This document shows, piece after piece, positions 1 through 8,778 of a stretch of 64,000 bases of DNA. A program made the translations under genes and the position numbers. Positions within the stretch are counted from its first letter, which is position 1. Every line of letters starts with the position of its first letter. Under the pieces are notes generated by a model that saw only the letters and a list, made by a program, of their open reading frames with translations, was not told the DNA's origin and searched no databases. This DNA is from Streptomyces sp. NBC_00271 (GTDB lineage: Bacteria > Actinomycetota > Actinomycetes > Streptomycetales > Streptomycetaceae). The stretch is from contig NZ_CP108070.1 in the NCBI RefSeq assembly GCF_036178845.1, positions 11,098,001 through 11,162,000 of the forward strand, read 5' to 3'.

Positions 1-1373
1 CAGTCGCCGTGGGCTCCCGAGACGATCTCGGCGGCGCACGCGGCGGACCTGAGGTCCAGGGACGTGGGATTCCGCGTCTCGGCCGGACTCGACGGCTTGC
101 CCGCCGCCCGGTCCGTCGTCGGCGGTGTGGAGGTGGGCGCGCTCTTGGACATGCCGGGCGTCGGGGGCGGGTTTCCGAACACGGCCGGGGATGTCTCCGG
201 CCGGGGGGCCGCCGACGTCCGGCTGTCGCCTCGTTGCAGCAGCGTCACGGTGACGCCCGCGGCGACCAGGACAGCCGCCGTTGCGGCGGCCCCCACTATC
301 AACCGTCCGCGCTTCCTGGACGCGGCAGGGGCGGCTCTCGCGCTGGGTGCCGACGATGCGGCGCGCGGGGCGGAGGGCGCGGCGGCGGGAAGTGCCTCGG
401 ACCGCTCGGCGTGGAGGGGCGCACGCTTGGACGGATGTTTGCGTGCGGCTTGTGAGGGGCCGCCGGTGGGCGCCGACAACTGGTGCCCGATGGCGGTCCT
501 GAACACGGTCTCCGGTAACGGCCGTTGCTCGGGATCCTTGTCCAGGCAGGTGCGGATGAACGCGGCCAGTTCCGCATCGACGTCCGCCACCTTGCCGAGG
601 ACTTCTTCCCGCGGCGATTCGAAGGCCACCCGGTGCAGCACGTCGACACCCGTGCCTTCGCCGAACGGCGCCTGCCCCGCGACGGCGTAGGTGAGGGTGG
701 AGGCCAGGGAGAAGACGTCGGAGGCGGCGGTCACCTCCAGGCCTCTGGTCTGTTCCGGGGACATGTAGGCGGGGGTTCCCACGTTCTGGCCCGTGGCGGT
801 GAGGGAGGTGCCGTCGCCGGCCTGGACGACACCGAAGTCGATGACGCGGGCACCGTCGGCTCCGAGGATCACATTGGACGGTTTGAGGTCGCGGTGGACG
901 AGCCCCGCACGCCATATGGCCTCGATCGCACGCCCCACGTCCGCCAGCAGCCGCCAGGCCGCCGCCGCGTCGATCGGGCCGCGCTCGGTGACGACGTCCG
1001 AGAGAGTGGGCCCCGGTATGTGCTCGGTGGCGACCCAGACCAGGTCCTCATCGCAGCCGCTGCCCATGAGCCGTACGATGTGCGCCCCCTTGACGCGGTC
1101 CAGCGCGCCGACCTCCCGCTCGAAACGCTTCCGGAACAGCGGGTCTTCCGCGTATTCGGGCCGGATCACCTTGACCGCGGCCAGACCTGCCCCGCCGGTG
1201 GTGTCCCGGCCGAGATAGACCCGGCCCATGCCACCGCTGCCGAGCACCGTCTCCAGCCGGTACGGGCCCGCCTGCCTCGGGTCGCTCTTCCGCAGCGGGA
1301 TCACGGGCGGCGGTTCCATACCGACCGCCGCGTAGGCCAATATTTCGGACCGGCCGCGGTGCTGCACTGGCAT
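1..1373 (-). CDS. Ser/Thr protein kinase, membrane-anchored (C-terminus beyond window)
   Basis: A Hanks-type kinase read leftwards, 457 codons visible and still open at base 1. The glycine loop (GSGGMG, about residue 45), the ATP-binding Lys (AAVKVI, K68), the HRDLKPSN catalytic loop (H160) and DFG (D179) are all intact, followed by TPAYMSPEQ. A Pro/Ala-rich linker leads to one membrane segment near residues 355-377, then a Pro/Thr/Ser-rich extracellular part that is cut off; no PASTA repeat is seen. Start chosen at ATG 1373 because AGGA lies just upstream; an in-frame ATG at 1319 has no clear ribosome site. This is the PknB-like receptor kinase layout; ligand and substrates cannot be read from the sequence. 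Confidence 0.9.
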   Translation of the reverse strand, partial: MPVQHRGRSEILAYAAVGMEPPPVIPLRKSDPRQAGPYRLETVLGSGGMGRVYLGRDTTGGAGLAAVKVIRPEYAEDPLFRKRFEREVGALDRVKGAHIVRLMGSGCDEDLVWVATEHIPGPTLSDVVTERGPIDAAAAWRLLADVGRAIEAIWRAGLVHRDLKPSNVILGADGARVIDFGVVQAGDGTSLTATGQNVGTPAYMSPEQTRGLEVTAASDVFSLASTLTYAVAGQAPFGEGTGVDVLHRVAFESPREEVLGKVADVDAELAAFIRTCLDKDPEQRPLPETVFRTAIGHQLSAPTGGPSQAARKHPSKRAPLHAERSEALPAAAPSAPRAASSAPSARAAPAASRKRGRLIVGAAATAAVLVAAGVTVTLLQRGDSRTSAAPRPETSPAVFGNPPPTPGMSKSAPTSTPPTTDRAAGKPSSPAETRNPTSLDLRSAACAAEIVSGAHGD

Positions 1374-1542
1374 GGGGTTCCTGGTCTCTCGCGTGACGCG
1401 TGTGAGCGCGAGATTAGCGCAGCACACTTGTACGACAGGCGAGTTGGCCGGATTCCGCCCGGAGTCTGTGGCTGTCCACTGAACGTCCTGGTTCCAGGCG
1501 ACGGTTCGGCGCCGAGGTCATGTGCGGATGGGCCGGCGGCGA

Positions 1543-1580
1543 CCGCCTTGCGTTGGTTGATTCCACCCAACGCAAGGCGG
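1543..1580 (-). terminator. Rho-independent-type hairpin after the TPR gene
   Basis: A perfect 14-bp inverted repeat (CCGCCTTGCGTTGG and its complement) with a 10-nt loop lies 57 nt beyond the TPR gene stop and ahead of the kinase start. There is no U tract, as is common for Streptomyces terminators. Confidence 0.7.
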
Positions 1581-1636
1581 GCCGGCCGCTTCGAACCGCA
1601 CGCGTCGTTGCGGGCGGGAGGTGAGACGTACTTCGG

Positions 1637-2071
1637 TCAGATGGTGTCGGCCGGGAGTTCGCCCGTGAAGGCGGCGGCCATGCGGAGCCAGGGGGCGGCC
1701 TCGTCGTGGCGTGCCTGGCGTTCCAGCGTGCGTCCGAGCATCAGGTGGGCGTAGTGCTCGACCGGGTCACGGTCGATGATCTCGCGCAACTGCTCCTCGG
1801 CTCGCCGCAGTTGCGCGGAGTGGTAGTACGCGCGGGCCAGCAGCAGTCGGGGGCCGGTCTGCTCGGGGACTTCCTCGACGACGGCGGCGAGCAGCTTGGC
1901 GGCCCCGGCGTAGTCCTTGGCCTCGAAGCGCGCCTGGGCCCGCTCCCAACGCTCGCCGGTGGTCTCCTCGTGGGGGACACCGACACCATGGTCGAAGAGG
2001 TGCCGGGCAGTTGCCCAGCGGTCGGCCGCGACGTCGCCGTTCGGCTGGTAGTCGTTGAGGTTGTCGATCAC
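1637..2071 (-). CDS. Tetratricopeptide-repeat protein
   Basis: A 144-residue soluble protein. From about residue 30 it shows TPR-like helices (WERAQARFEAKDYAGAAKLL, then a second copy with LLLARAYYHSAQLRRAEEQL and a third around YAHLMLGRTL). These pack as a protein-binding scaffold, so a partner-binding role is inferred. The GTG at 2071 is preferred because AGGAAGGG lies about 7 nt upstream; an ATG 111 nt further up would add an unlikely Arg/Ser-rich extension. Small tetratricopeptide proteins of this kind are common single genes in Streptomyces. No signal peptide or membrane segment. Confidence 0.75.
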   Translation of the reverse strand: MIDNLNDYQPNGDVAADRWATARHLFDHGVGVPHEETTGERWERAQARFEAKDYAGAAKLLAAVVEEVPEQTGPRLLLARAYYHSAQLRRAEEQLREIIDRDPVEHYAHLMLGRTLERQARHDEAAPWLRMAAAFTGELPADTI

Positions 2072-2099
2072 GACGTTTCCCTTCCTGGAGTCGTGTGCG

Positions 2100-2134
2100 G
2101 CGGCCGTCCGGAGTTCTCGCAGCCGGACGGCCGC
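2100..2134 (-). terminator. Hairpin downstream of the luciferase-like monooxygenase gene
   Basis: Perfect 12-bp inverted repeat GCGGCCGTCCGG with an 11-nt loop, 75 nt beyond the stop of the monooxygenase gene and upstream of the TPR gene start. It probably separates the two transcripts. Confidence 0.65.
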
Positions 2135-2209
2135 TGTTGAAGTCCTCGACGGGCCGCAGGACTTCGACCTGGTGTTCATCACGAGCCGGCTCTCGACGGG
2201 TCCGAGGAC

Positions 2210-3313
2210 TCAGCCGGTCGACGCCGCGGACATGCGCTCGGCGTCGCGAGCGGCGACCAGTGAGGTGTGTGTCGGAGCGTCGGGCACGGTGGCCGGTCGG
2301 TTCCTGGCGAATTCCTCGCGGAGGACGGGTACGACTTCTTCGCCGAGGAGGTCGAGCTGCTCCAGCACGGTCTTGAGGGGTATGCCGATGCCGTCCACGT
2401 TGAACAACTGGCGTTGGTAGTGGCCGAAGTGCTCGCGGAAGGTGAGTGTCTTTTCGATGACCTGCTGCGGCGAGCCGACGGTCAGTGGCGTCTGGTCCAT
2501 GTACTGCTCCAGCGAGGGGCCGCCGCCCATCTGGGGGGAGTGGTCGAAGTAGGGGCGGAACTCGCGTATGGCGTTCTGGGAGTTGTGGTGCATGTAGATG
2601 TGGCCGCCGACGCCGACGATGGCCTGTTCGGGGGTGCCGTGGCCGTAGTGGGCGTAGCGCTCGCGGTAGAGGTTGATGAGTTTCTGGAAGTGTTCCTTGG
2701 GCCAGAAGATGTTGTTGGCGAAGAAGCCGTCGCCGTAGTAGGCGGCTTGTTCGGCGATTTCGGGGGAGCGGATGGAGCCGTGCCAGACGAAGGGGGGTAC
2801 GTCGTCCAGTGGGCGGGGGGTGGAGGTGAAGGACTGCAGGGGTGTGCGGAACCTGCCCTCCCAGTCGACGGTCTCCTGGCGCCAGAGCTGGTGGAGGAGC
2901 GCGTAGTTCTCGATGGCGAGCAGGATGCCCTGGCGGATGTCCTTGCCGAACCAGGGGTAGACGGGGCCGGTGTTGCCGCGGCCCATCATGAGGTCGACGC
3001 GTCCGTCGGCGAGGTGCTGGAGCATCGCGTAGTCCTCGGCGATCTTCACCGGGTCGTTGGTGGTGATCAGTGTGGTCGACGTGGAGAGGATGAGCTTCTC
3101 CGTCCGTGCCGCGATGTGGCCGAGCATGGTGGTGGGGGAGGACGGCACGAACGGCCGGTTGTGGTGCTCGCCGGTCGCGAAGACGTCGAGGCCCACCTCC
3201 TCGGCCTTCTGCGCGATGGTCACCATCGCCTTGATCCGCTCATGCTCGGTCGGTGTCCGGCCGGTGGTCGGATCGGTGGTCACGTCACCGACGGTGAAGA
3301 TCCCGAACTGCAT
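2210..3313 (-). CDS. LLM-class flavin-dependent oxidoreductase
   Basis: A 367-residue TIM-barrel protein of the bacterial luciferase-like superfamily (MQFGIFTVGD start, TGEHHNRPF, MGRGNTGPVYPWFG, then a C-terminal VGSPQQVIEKTLTF segment conserved in the family). Members use FMN or F420 as reduced cofactor; which one applies here is not decidable by eye. ATG 3313 is chosen because GGAG sits 9 nt upstream; the ATG five codons earlier lacks a site. It is divergent from a cysteine-hydrolase gene and the shared promoter region carries three related dyads, suggesting one regulator controls both. Confidence 0.85.
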   Translation of the reverse strand: MQFGIFTVGDVTTDPTTGRTPTEHERIKAMVTIAQKAEEVGLDVFATGEHHNRPFVPSSPTTMLGHIAARTEKLILSTSTTLITTNDPVKIAEDYAMLQHLADGRVDLMMGRGNTGPVYPWFGKDIRQGILLAIENYALLHQLWRQETVDWEGRFRTPLQSFTSTPRPLDDVPPFVWHGSIRSPEIAEQAAYYGDGFFANNIFWPKEHFQKLINLYRERYAHYGHGTPEQAIVGVGGHIYMHHNSQNAIREFRPYFDHSPQMGGGPSLEQYMDQTPLTVGSPQQVIEKTLTFREHFGHYQRQLFNVDGIGIPLKTVLEQLDLLGEEVVPVLREEFARNRPATVPDAPTHTSLVAARDAERMSAASTG

Positions 3314-3331
3314 TGCACCCATCTCCATGCG

Positions 3332-3345
3332 GTTGATGTATCAAC
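3332..3345. promoter_or_regulatory. Dyad operator next to the monooxygenase start
   Basis: GTTGATGTATCAAC is an inverted repeat with 6-bp arms around a GT centre, located 19 nt upstream of the monooxygenase ATG. Its reverse complement core TTGATACATCAA differs by one base from TTGACACATCAA at 3446-3457, so it is probably a site for the same repressor. Confidence 0.55.
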
Positions 3346-3445
3346 TGAAGCGGTGAACGTGGCGCCGAGCCTCGGTATTCCGTCTCAGTCGCTCCCTCGA
3401 CGCCTTGGCCTCGGAAGAGCTCGGCACGCTCACCCAGGCATCTGG

Positions 3446-3490
3446 TTGACACATCAAAAGTCGAGGTTAATGTAGGTGATGCATCACCTA
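3446..3490 (+). promoter_or_regulatory. Promoter overlapped by two operator dyads
   Basis: TTGACA (3446-3451) and TAATGT (3468-3473) are spaced by 16 nt and form a good housekeeping-type promoter reading towards the hydrolase gene. The -35 lies inside TTGACACATCAA (3446-3457), and an 18-bp perfect palindrome, TAGGTGATGCATCACCTA (3473-3490), covers the end of the -10 and the start region. Such placement is typical of repression by promoter occlusion. The regulator is not encoded next to it. Confidence 0.65.
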
Positions 3491-3633
3491 GCGGGCCTCG
3501 ATGGACCGTAGCCGGGCGTGGCCGGCCGAACACCACGCGCATGCCGGACAGGCCACCGCTGACCGCATTCCCGGCATCGAGATCGAAGGCGTTCTGCCTA
3601 TGTCCGCGGGCGCGGACACTCGGAGAGGTTCCC

Positions 3634-4281
3634 ATGAGCGCGGTAGCCAGGACCGGACTTCAGGCTTTGCCGACCTTTGAGGAGAGCGTTCTCGTACTGA
3701 TCGACCATCAGCCGTTCCATGTCGCCAACGTGAACAGCCATGAGCCGACGCTGATCGTCAACAATGTCGTCGGTCTTGCCGAGACCGCCAAGGCATTCGG
3801 TGTCCCGACCATTCTGACGACCGTGGCGGAGGGGCGCGGCGGCTATCTCGTCCAAGAGCTGCAGGACGTGTTCCCGGAGCAGAAGCCGATCGACAGGACG
3901 TTCATCAACGCCTGGCAGGATGATCGCGTTGTGGAGGCCGTCAAGGCGACCGGGCGCAGGAAGCTGATCATCGCCGGCCTCTGGACCGAGATCTGTGTGG
4001 CGATGTCGGCGATACATGCCACGGGTGAGGGTTTCGAGGTGTACGTCGTCACCGACGCTTCGGGCGGTGTGTCGAAGGAGGCCCACGACATGGCCGTCCG
4101 GCGCATGGCTCGGGCGGGCGTTGTTCCGATCACCTGGTCGGCCCTGGCGGGTGAGCTCCAGTGCGACGGGATCCGGGAGGAGGCCGTGCCGGCGGTGGCC
4201 CAGGCCCAGACGGAGTACGACGGTGTCGCCTTCGGCTGGGAGGCGCAGCTTCTCGCCTGCCACGCGGGAGTCGGCGGCTGA
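3634..4281 (+). CDS. Isochorismatase-family cysteine hydrolase
   Basis: A 215-residue alpha/beta hydrolase of the isochorismatase-like group, closest in pattern to YcaC-type proteins. The catalytic triad is visible: Asp in LIDHQPFHV near residue 25, Lys in GRRKLIIAG, and Cys in TEICVAMSA. Family members hydrolyse amides or enol ethers; the substrate here is unknown. The ATG at 3634 follows GGAGAGG by 5 nt; an upstream in-frame ATG at 3541 would add a low-complexity leader. It is transcribed from the operator-rich promoter at 3446, divergent to the flavin monooxygenase, so the two may be co-induced and act on related compounds (inference). Confidence 0.85.
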   Translation: MSAVARTGLQALPTFEESVLVLIDHQPFHVANVNSHEPTLIVNNVVGLAETAKAFGVPTILTTVAEGRGGYLVQELQDVFPEQKPIDRTFINAWQDDRVVEAVKATGRRKLIIAGLWTEICVAMSAIHATGEGFEVYVVTDASGGVSKEAHDMAVRRMARAGVVPITWSALAGELQCDGIREEAVPAVAQAQTEYDGVAFGWEAQLLACHAGVGG

Positions 4282-4450
4282 CGCCATGGACACCGCAGAA
4301 GGCCCGCGCGCCGAGACCAGGGCGATCCTGTGCGCCCGCGGGCGAAGCGGCCGCCGGCCGTAGTGCGCTCACTCGGGGCCGTACGGTGAGTGATGCCGTC
4401 GTGCCCGTCCCGCACAAGTAGTCGCCCCTGACAGCTTGGAGCCGAAGCAG

Positions 4451-5371
4451 ATGTCTCTCACAGTGCAGTTCTCCGAATACGGCAGCACCGACGTGCTGAG
4501 TGTGGTGGATGTGCCGCCGCCCACTCCGGGCCCCGGCCAGGTACGGCTCGTGGTGCGGGCCGCGGGGGTCAATCCGATCGACTGGAAGATCCTGCGTGGC
4601 TATATGAGCCAGGTGATGCCCCTCGATCTTCCGGCGGGTCTCGGGTCCGACGTGGCCGGCGTGGTCGACCAGGTCGGAGCAGGGGTGACCGCTTTCGAGG
4701 TGGGTGACGAGGTGCTGGGGGCGTCCATCACCCCTTCCTACGCCCAGTCCGCGCTCGCCGACCCTGCCGTGCTGGTCGCCAAGCCGGCCTCCGTCTCCTG
4801 GGAGGTGGCGGGGAGCCTGGCAGGCCCGGGCATCACCGCCTGGGAGGTGCTCGACAAGCTCGAGATCGCCAAGGGGGAGACGCTGCTGGTGCATGCCGCC
4901 GCCGGCGGGGTGGGCACGTTCGCCGTGCAGCTGGCAGTGGCCCGTGGCGCGCGGGTGATCGGCACCGCGAGCGAGTCCAACCACGAACAGTTGCGCTCGC
5001 TCGGCGCGGAACCTGTCACGTATGGCGAGGGGCTGGTCGACCGCGTACGGGCCATCGCTCCCCAGGGCGTCGACGCGGTCCTCGACGCCTCCGGCCGCGG
5101 TGAGATCCCGGACTCGATCGACCTCGCGGGCGGCCCGGCACGCGTCCTCACCCTCGTGGCGTTCGACGCCGCGGACACCGGCATCCAGGTCCACATGAGC
5201 GCGCCGGGAGAGAACGGTGCCCAAGCCCTTCGGGACATTCTGAACCTCATGGAGCAGGGACGGCTGAGGGTTCCGATCTGGCGTACCTTCCCCTTGGCGG
5301 AGGCGGCGGACGCGCTGCAGGTCAGCCAGGCGGGGCATCTGGGAGGCAAGATCGTGCTGCTTCCCGCATAG
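4451..5371 (+). CDS. NADP-dependent quinone oxidoreductase-like (zinc-less MDR family)
   Basis: A 306-residue medium-chain dehydrogenase/reductase without zinc ligands. N-terminal GroES-like part with GVNPIDWKILRGYM and GSDVAGVVDQVG, then the nucleotide fold with HAAAGGVGTFAVQLAVARGA, typical of zeta-crystallin-like quinone reductases. ATG 4451 follows GGAG by about 9 nt. It lies 169 nt behind the hydrolase in the same direction and could share its transcript. Likely reduces quinones or enones with NADPH; the true substrate is unknown. Confidence 0.85.
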   Translation: MSLTVQFSEYGSTDVLSVVDVPPPTPGPGQVRLVVRAAGVNPIDWKILRGYMSQVMPLDLPAGLGSDVAGVVDQVGAGVTAFEVGDEVLGASITPSYAQSALADPAVLVAKPASVSWEVAGSLAGPGITAWEVLDKLEIAKGETLLVHAAAGGVGTFAVQLAVARGARVIGTASESNHEQLRSLGAEPVTYGEGLVDRVRAIAPQGVDAVLDASGRGEIPDSIDLAGGPARVLTLVAFDAADTGIQVHMSAPGENGAQALRDILNLMEQGRLRVPIWRTFPLAEAADALQVSQAGHLGGKIVLLPA

Positions 5372-5384
5372 GGGAACGCTCCCC
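5371..5384. terminator. Small hairpin between convergent genes
   Basis: GGGGA-ACGC-TCCCC starts on the last base of the oxidoreductase stop codon and sits between two converging genes (stops at 5371 and 5467). Only 5 bp, so a weak candidate. Confidence 0.35.
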
Positions 5385-5466
5385 AGACACCCAGAACCCA
5401 ACGGTCACCCCGTCCACGTACGGGTACCCGACCTCCGCCGGATCCTGATGCGCGCCCGACGACAAG

Positions 5467-6579
5467 TCAGGCGCGCAGGCCCTTGAGCCCGTCGTAGGCC
5501 GCCATCACGACCTCGAGTCCCCGGTAGTCGTCCCCGGGCTCGCGCATCTGGTTCGGCACGTACGACACCGCCATGCGCGCGTCGGGTTCGATCATGACCG
5601 TCGCGCCGCCCCAGCCGCTCCAGCCGTACGTAGTGCCGAACAGGCCGTACCCCATGCCGTAGCGCATCGGCATGCCCAGGAGGCGGTCCTCGCCACGGAA
5701 CTGTTCCTCCCACGCACGAGCACAGCCGGCCTGCGACAGCAGCCGCACCCCATGCACCGTTCCGCCGCACGCCATCACCGACTGCACGAGGGCGACCGAG
5801 CGGGCGTTGCCGAATCCGCTCGCCGCGGGGATCTCCGCGCGCCGCCAGGCGACGCTGTTCCCGTCACGGACCCGTATCCCACCTCCGGCGGTAGGGGGTG
5901 CGGTCTTGCCGGGGGCGCTCGACACGTAGTCCTCGTCGCGCGACAGCGGCGGGATCGCGAGCGCGACCCGGTGGTCGTGCTCGGCGGACAACCCGATGTG
6001 GAAGTCCGCGCCCAGCGGCCCGGCCACCTCGTCGGCGAAGAACTCGCCCAGGCCGCGGCCGGTGATCCGGCGCACGACCTCGCCGACCAGGAACCCCTGG
6101 GTGAGCGAGTGGTATCCGGCCGCGGTGCCCGGCTCCCAGCGCGGAGCCTGCGCGGCGAGCCGCGCCGTGGCCGACGGCCAGTCGTAGAGATCCTCGGCCG
6201 TCGTCGGCCCGTCCCAGTCGGGCAGGCCCGCGGTGTGCGCGAGCAGGTGCCGCACCAGCACCCCGTCCTTGCCCGCCGCGGCGAACTCCGGCCAGTACCG
6301 GGCGACCGGCGCGGTCAGGTCGAGCTCGCCGCGGTCGGCCAGGACCAGGGCACACAGCGCCGTCATCGTCTTGGTGACCGACCAGACGCCCGCGATCGTG
6401 TCGCGCTGCCACGGGACCGTGCGATCCGTGTCGGTGAATCCGCCCCAGACGTCCACCACCGGCTCACCGTCCACGAAGACCGCCACCGAGGCGCCCACGT
6501 CTCCGGCATCGAGCAACTCGGCGAGTGCGCCGGGTACCGCGGAGAAGAGATCGTCGTACGAACCCTGAATCTCGGCCAT
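5467..6579 (-). CDS. Serine hydrolase, class C beta-lactamase / EstB family
   Basis: A 370-residue penicillin-binding-protein-like fold. The nucleophile motif SxxK is present as SVTK (Ser67), and the Tyr of the YxN-type motif is in GYHSLTQG near residue 154. No signal peptide is seen, so a cytoplasmic esterase/carboxylesterase or D-aminopeptidase-like role is more likely than drug resistance. ATG at 6579. It is the last of four leftward genes (efflux pump, alcohol dehydrogenase, aldo/keto reductase, this) separated by gaps of about 95-150 nt. Confidence 0.85.
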   Translation of the reverse strand: MAEIQGSYDDLFSAVPGALAELLDAGDVGASVAVFVDGEPVVDVWGGFTDTDRTVPWQRDTIAGVWSVTKTMTALCALVLADRGELDLTAPVARYWPEFAAAGKDGVLVRHLLAHTAGLPDWDGPTTAEDLYDWPSATARLAAQAPRWEPGTAAGYHSLTQGFLVGEVVRRITGRGLGEFFADEVAGPLGADFHIGLSAEHDHRVALAIPPLSRDEDYVSSAPGKTAPPTAGGGIRVRDGNSVAWRRAEIPAASGFGNARSVALVQSVMACGGTVHGVRLLSQAGCARAWEEQFRGEDRLLGMPMRYGMGYGLFGTTYGWSGWGGATVMIEPDARMAVSYVPNQMREPGDDYRGLEVVMAAYDGLKGLRA

Positions 6580-6681
6580 GCGCGGAACTTAGCCCGCACC
6601 GCACCACCGTGGTCAACCGAATATCCGCGACGACGCCGCGCCCGGCCGCGAGAAGTAGGCCGGCCGGGGCCGTTCGCCGGG

Positions 6682-7530
6682 TCAGTCGTGGATGCGCAGG
6701 CCGGTGAGCCGACTGACCGCGGCCGGGTCACGGTGGTCGAAGAAGAGAGACCTGCCGGTGTCCAGGCCCGCGATGGACGCCATCTGATCGTCCGTGAGCT
6801 CGAAGTCGAAGACATCGATGTTCTCCGCCATACGGTCGGCGCGGACCGACTTGGGGATCGCGACGATGCCGCGCTGGGACAGCCAGCGGAGCACGACCTG
6901 TGCCACGGACTTGCCGTGCTTGTCGGCGATCTCGCTCAGGACCGGGTGGGTGAACAGGTTGTTGCGGCCTTCGGCGAACCCGCCCCACGACTGGATCTGG
7001 ACCCCGTGCTCGCGCATGACCTCTTGGTCGGTGGCGCGCTGGAAGAACGGGTGGGTCTCGATCTGGTTGACCGCGGGCGTGACGTCGTTGTTGACGATGA
7101 GGTCGACGAGCCGGTCGGGGTGGAAGTTGGCGACGCCGATCGCCTTGATGCGGCCCTCGCGATGCAGGTTCTGCATGGCGCGCCAGGAGCCGTGGACGTC
7201 GCCGAAAGGCTGGTGGATCAGGTACAGGTCGAGGTGGTCGAGGCCGAGCTTGCCCAGCGACGTCTCGAAGGCGCGCTTGGTGGTCTCCTCACCGGCGTCC
7301 TGGATCCACAGCTTGGTGGTGACGAACAGTTCCTCGCGCGGGATGCCGCTGTTCTTGATGGCTCGGCCCACGGCTTCCTCGTTGAGGTAGGCGGCGGCGG
7401 CGTCGAGCAGTCGGTAGCCGGCGGCGAGGGCCTCGGTGACCGCCTGCTCGGTCTGCTCCGGCGGTATCTGGAAGACACCGAAACCGAGGATCGGCATTTC
7501 GACGCCGTTGTTGAGGATCACGGTCTGCAT
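6682..7530 (-). CDS. Aldo/keto reductase
   Basis: A 282-residue (alpha/beta)8 NADPH-dependent reductase. The catalytic tetrad can be placed: Asp and Tyr in [15 protein letters not shown], Lys in TTKLWIQD, His in [10 protein letters not shown]; the C-terminal cofactor region includes [13 protein letters not shown]. The family reduces aldehydes and ketones such as methylglyoxal or 2,5-diketo-gluconate. ATG 7530 follows AAAGGA; an upstream in-frame start would add an Arg-rich leader. It follows the zinc alcohol dehydrogenase by 119 nt on the same strand, suggesting joint aldehyde/alcohol metabolism. Confidence 0.9.
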   Translation of the reverse strand: MQTVILNNGVEMPILGFGVFQIPPEQTEQAVTEALAAGYRLLDAAAAYLNEEAVGRAIKNSGIPREELFVTTKLWIQDAGEETTKRAFETSLGKLGLDHLDLYLIHQPFGDVHGSWRAMQNLHREGRIKAIGVANFHPDRLVDLIVNNDVTPAVNQIETHPFFQRATDQEVMREHGVQIQSWGGFAEGRNNLFTHPVLSEIADKHGKSVAQVVLRWLSQRGIVAIPKSVRADRMAENIDVFDFELTDDQMASIAGLDTGRSLFFDHRDPAAVSRLTGLRIHD

Positions 7531-7649
7531 GGGATTTCCTTTCGGGAACAGCTGAGGCCATCGTCGGGAACAACTGAGGCCGTCGATGGACCGGCCGCTC
7601 CGGCGCTGTGGCCGTCTCCAGCCCTCTGCCGAAGCGGGCACCGTCCGGT

Positions 7650-8684
7650 TCAGGGGCGGATGAGGACCTTGAGGGCCTCTCGATCGGCCATGGCGCGGTA
7701 GCCGTCGGGGACTTCGTCGAGGCCGACGGCGCGGTCGAAGAGGCGCCCGGGGGCGAGCGTGCCGTCGAGGACGTCCGGCAGAAGTTCCTCGATGTACGCG
7801 CGGGCCGGGGAGACACCACCGGTCAGGGTGATGTTCCGCATGATCATGGCCGGGCCGATGGGGCCCAGTTCGTACTGGGGTACGCCGAGGCGGCTGATGG
7901 CGCCGCCGTCGGTGACGGAGCCGAAGGCCGCCTGCAGGGCCTGCTCGGTGCCGACGGCTTCGATGACGCGATCGGCTCCGCGGCTGCCGGTCAGGTCACG
8001 GACGCGCGCGATGCCTTCCTCACCGCGTTCGGCCACGACGTCCGTGGCACCGAAGTCCCGCCCCAGGTCGGTGCGGGCGGTGTGCCGTCCCATCAGGACG
8101 ATCTGCTCGGCGCCCAGTCGCTTCGCGGCCAGCACCGCCGACAGTCCGACGGCTCCGTCGCCGATCACCAGAACGGAGTCACCGCGGGTGACACCGGCGG
8201 TGACCGCGCCGTGATGGCCGGTGCCCAGCACGTCGGAAAGGGACAGCAAGGAAGGCAGCAGCTCGGAGTCCTCGCCGACGGGCAGCTTGACGAGCGTGCC
8301 GGTGGCCTGGGGCACGCGGACGGCCTCGCCCTGCCCGCCGTCGACGCCACCCCAGCCGTAGCGGCCGCCGTTGCGGCACGAGGAGTGCAGGCCCTTGCGG
8401 CAGTAGTCGCAGGTGTTGTCGCAGTACGTGAACGGCGCGACCACCATGTCACCGCGCTGCACTCCGGTCACGTCGGAGCCGGTCTCCTCGACGACGCCGA
8501 GGAACTCATGGCCCATGGGCCGCCCCTGTTCGCCGGCGGGCATGGACTTGTACGGCCACAGGTCACTGCCGCAGACGCAGGACAGGACGACTCGTACGAC
8601 GGCGTCGGTGGGCTGCTGGATGACCGGGTCGGGCGCGTGCTCCACGCGTACATCGCCCGCGCCGTACATGAAGGTTGCTCGCAT
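7650..8684 (-). CDS. Zinc-dependent alcohol dehydrogenase (MDR family)
   Basis: A 344-residue medium-chain dehydrogenase with both zinc sites. The catalytic zinc ligands are in [11 protein letters not shown] and [10 protein letters not shown], and the structural zinc is held by four Cys in [16 protein letters not shown]. The cofactor fold has [22 protein letters not shown]. Probably oxidises an alcohol or reduces an aldehyde with NAD(P). It lies between the DHA2 pump (94 nt upstream) and the aldo/keto reductase on the same strand. Confidence 0.9.
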   Translation of the reverse strand: MRATFMYGAGDVRVEHAPDPVIQQPTDAVVRVVLSCVCGSDLWPYKSMPAGEQGRPMGHEFLGVVEETGSDVTGVQRGDMVVAPFTYCDNTCDYCRKGLHSSCRNGGRYGWGGVDGGQGEAVRVPQATGTLVKLPVGEDSELLPSLLSLSDVLGTGHHGAVTAGVTRGDSVLVIGDGAVGLSAVLAAKRLGAEQIVLMGRHTARTDLGRDFGATDVVAERGEEGIARVRDLTGSRGADRVIEAVGTEQALQAAFGSVTDGGAISRLGVPQYELGPIGPAMIMRNITLTGGVSPARAYIEELLPDVLDGTLAPGRLFDRAVGLDEVPDGYRAMADREALKVLIRP

Positions 8685-8778
8685 GAGGGATCTGTCCTTA
8701 CTGGGTGTGTCGTAGACGGGGTGTGTGGTCAGCGGGGTGTGTTGTCGGTCTGTGGGGCCCGAGCTGCGCGGAGGCCGG

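Noticed and set aside
5752..7701. 649-codon rightward open frame
   Set aside because: It is antisense to the serine hydrolase and aldo/keto reductase; residues are Arg/Gly/Val-rich without motifs, an artefact of high G+C.
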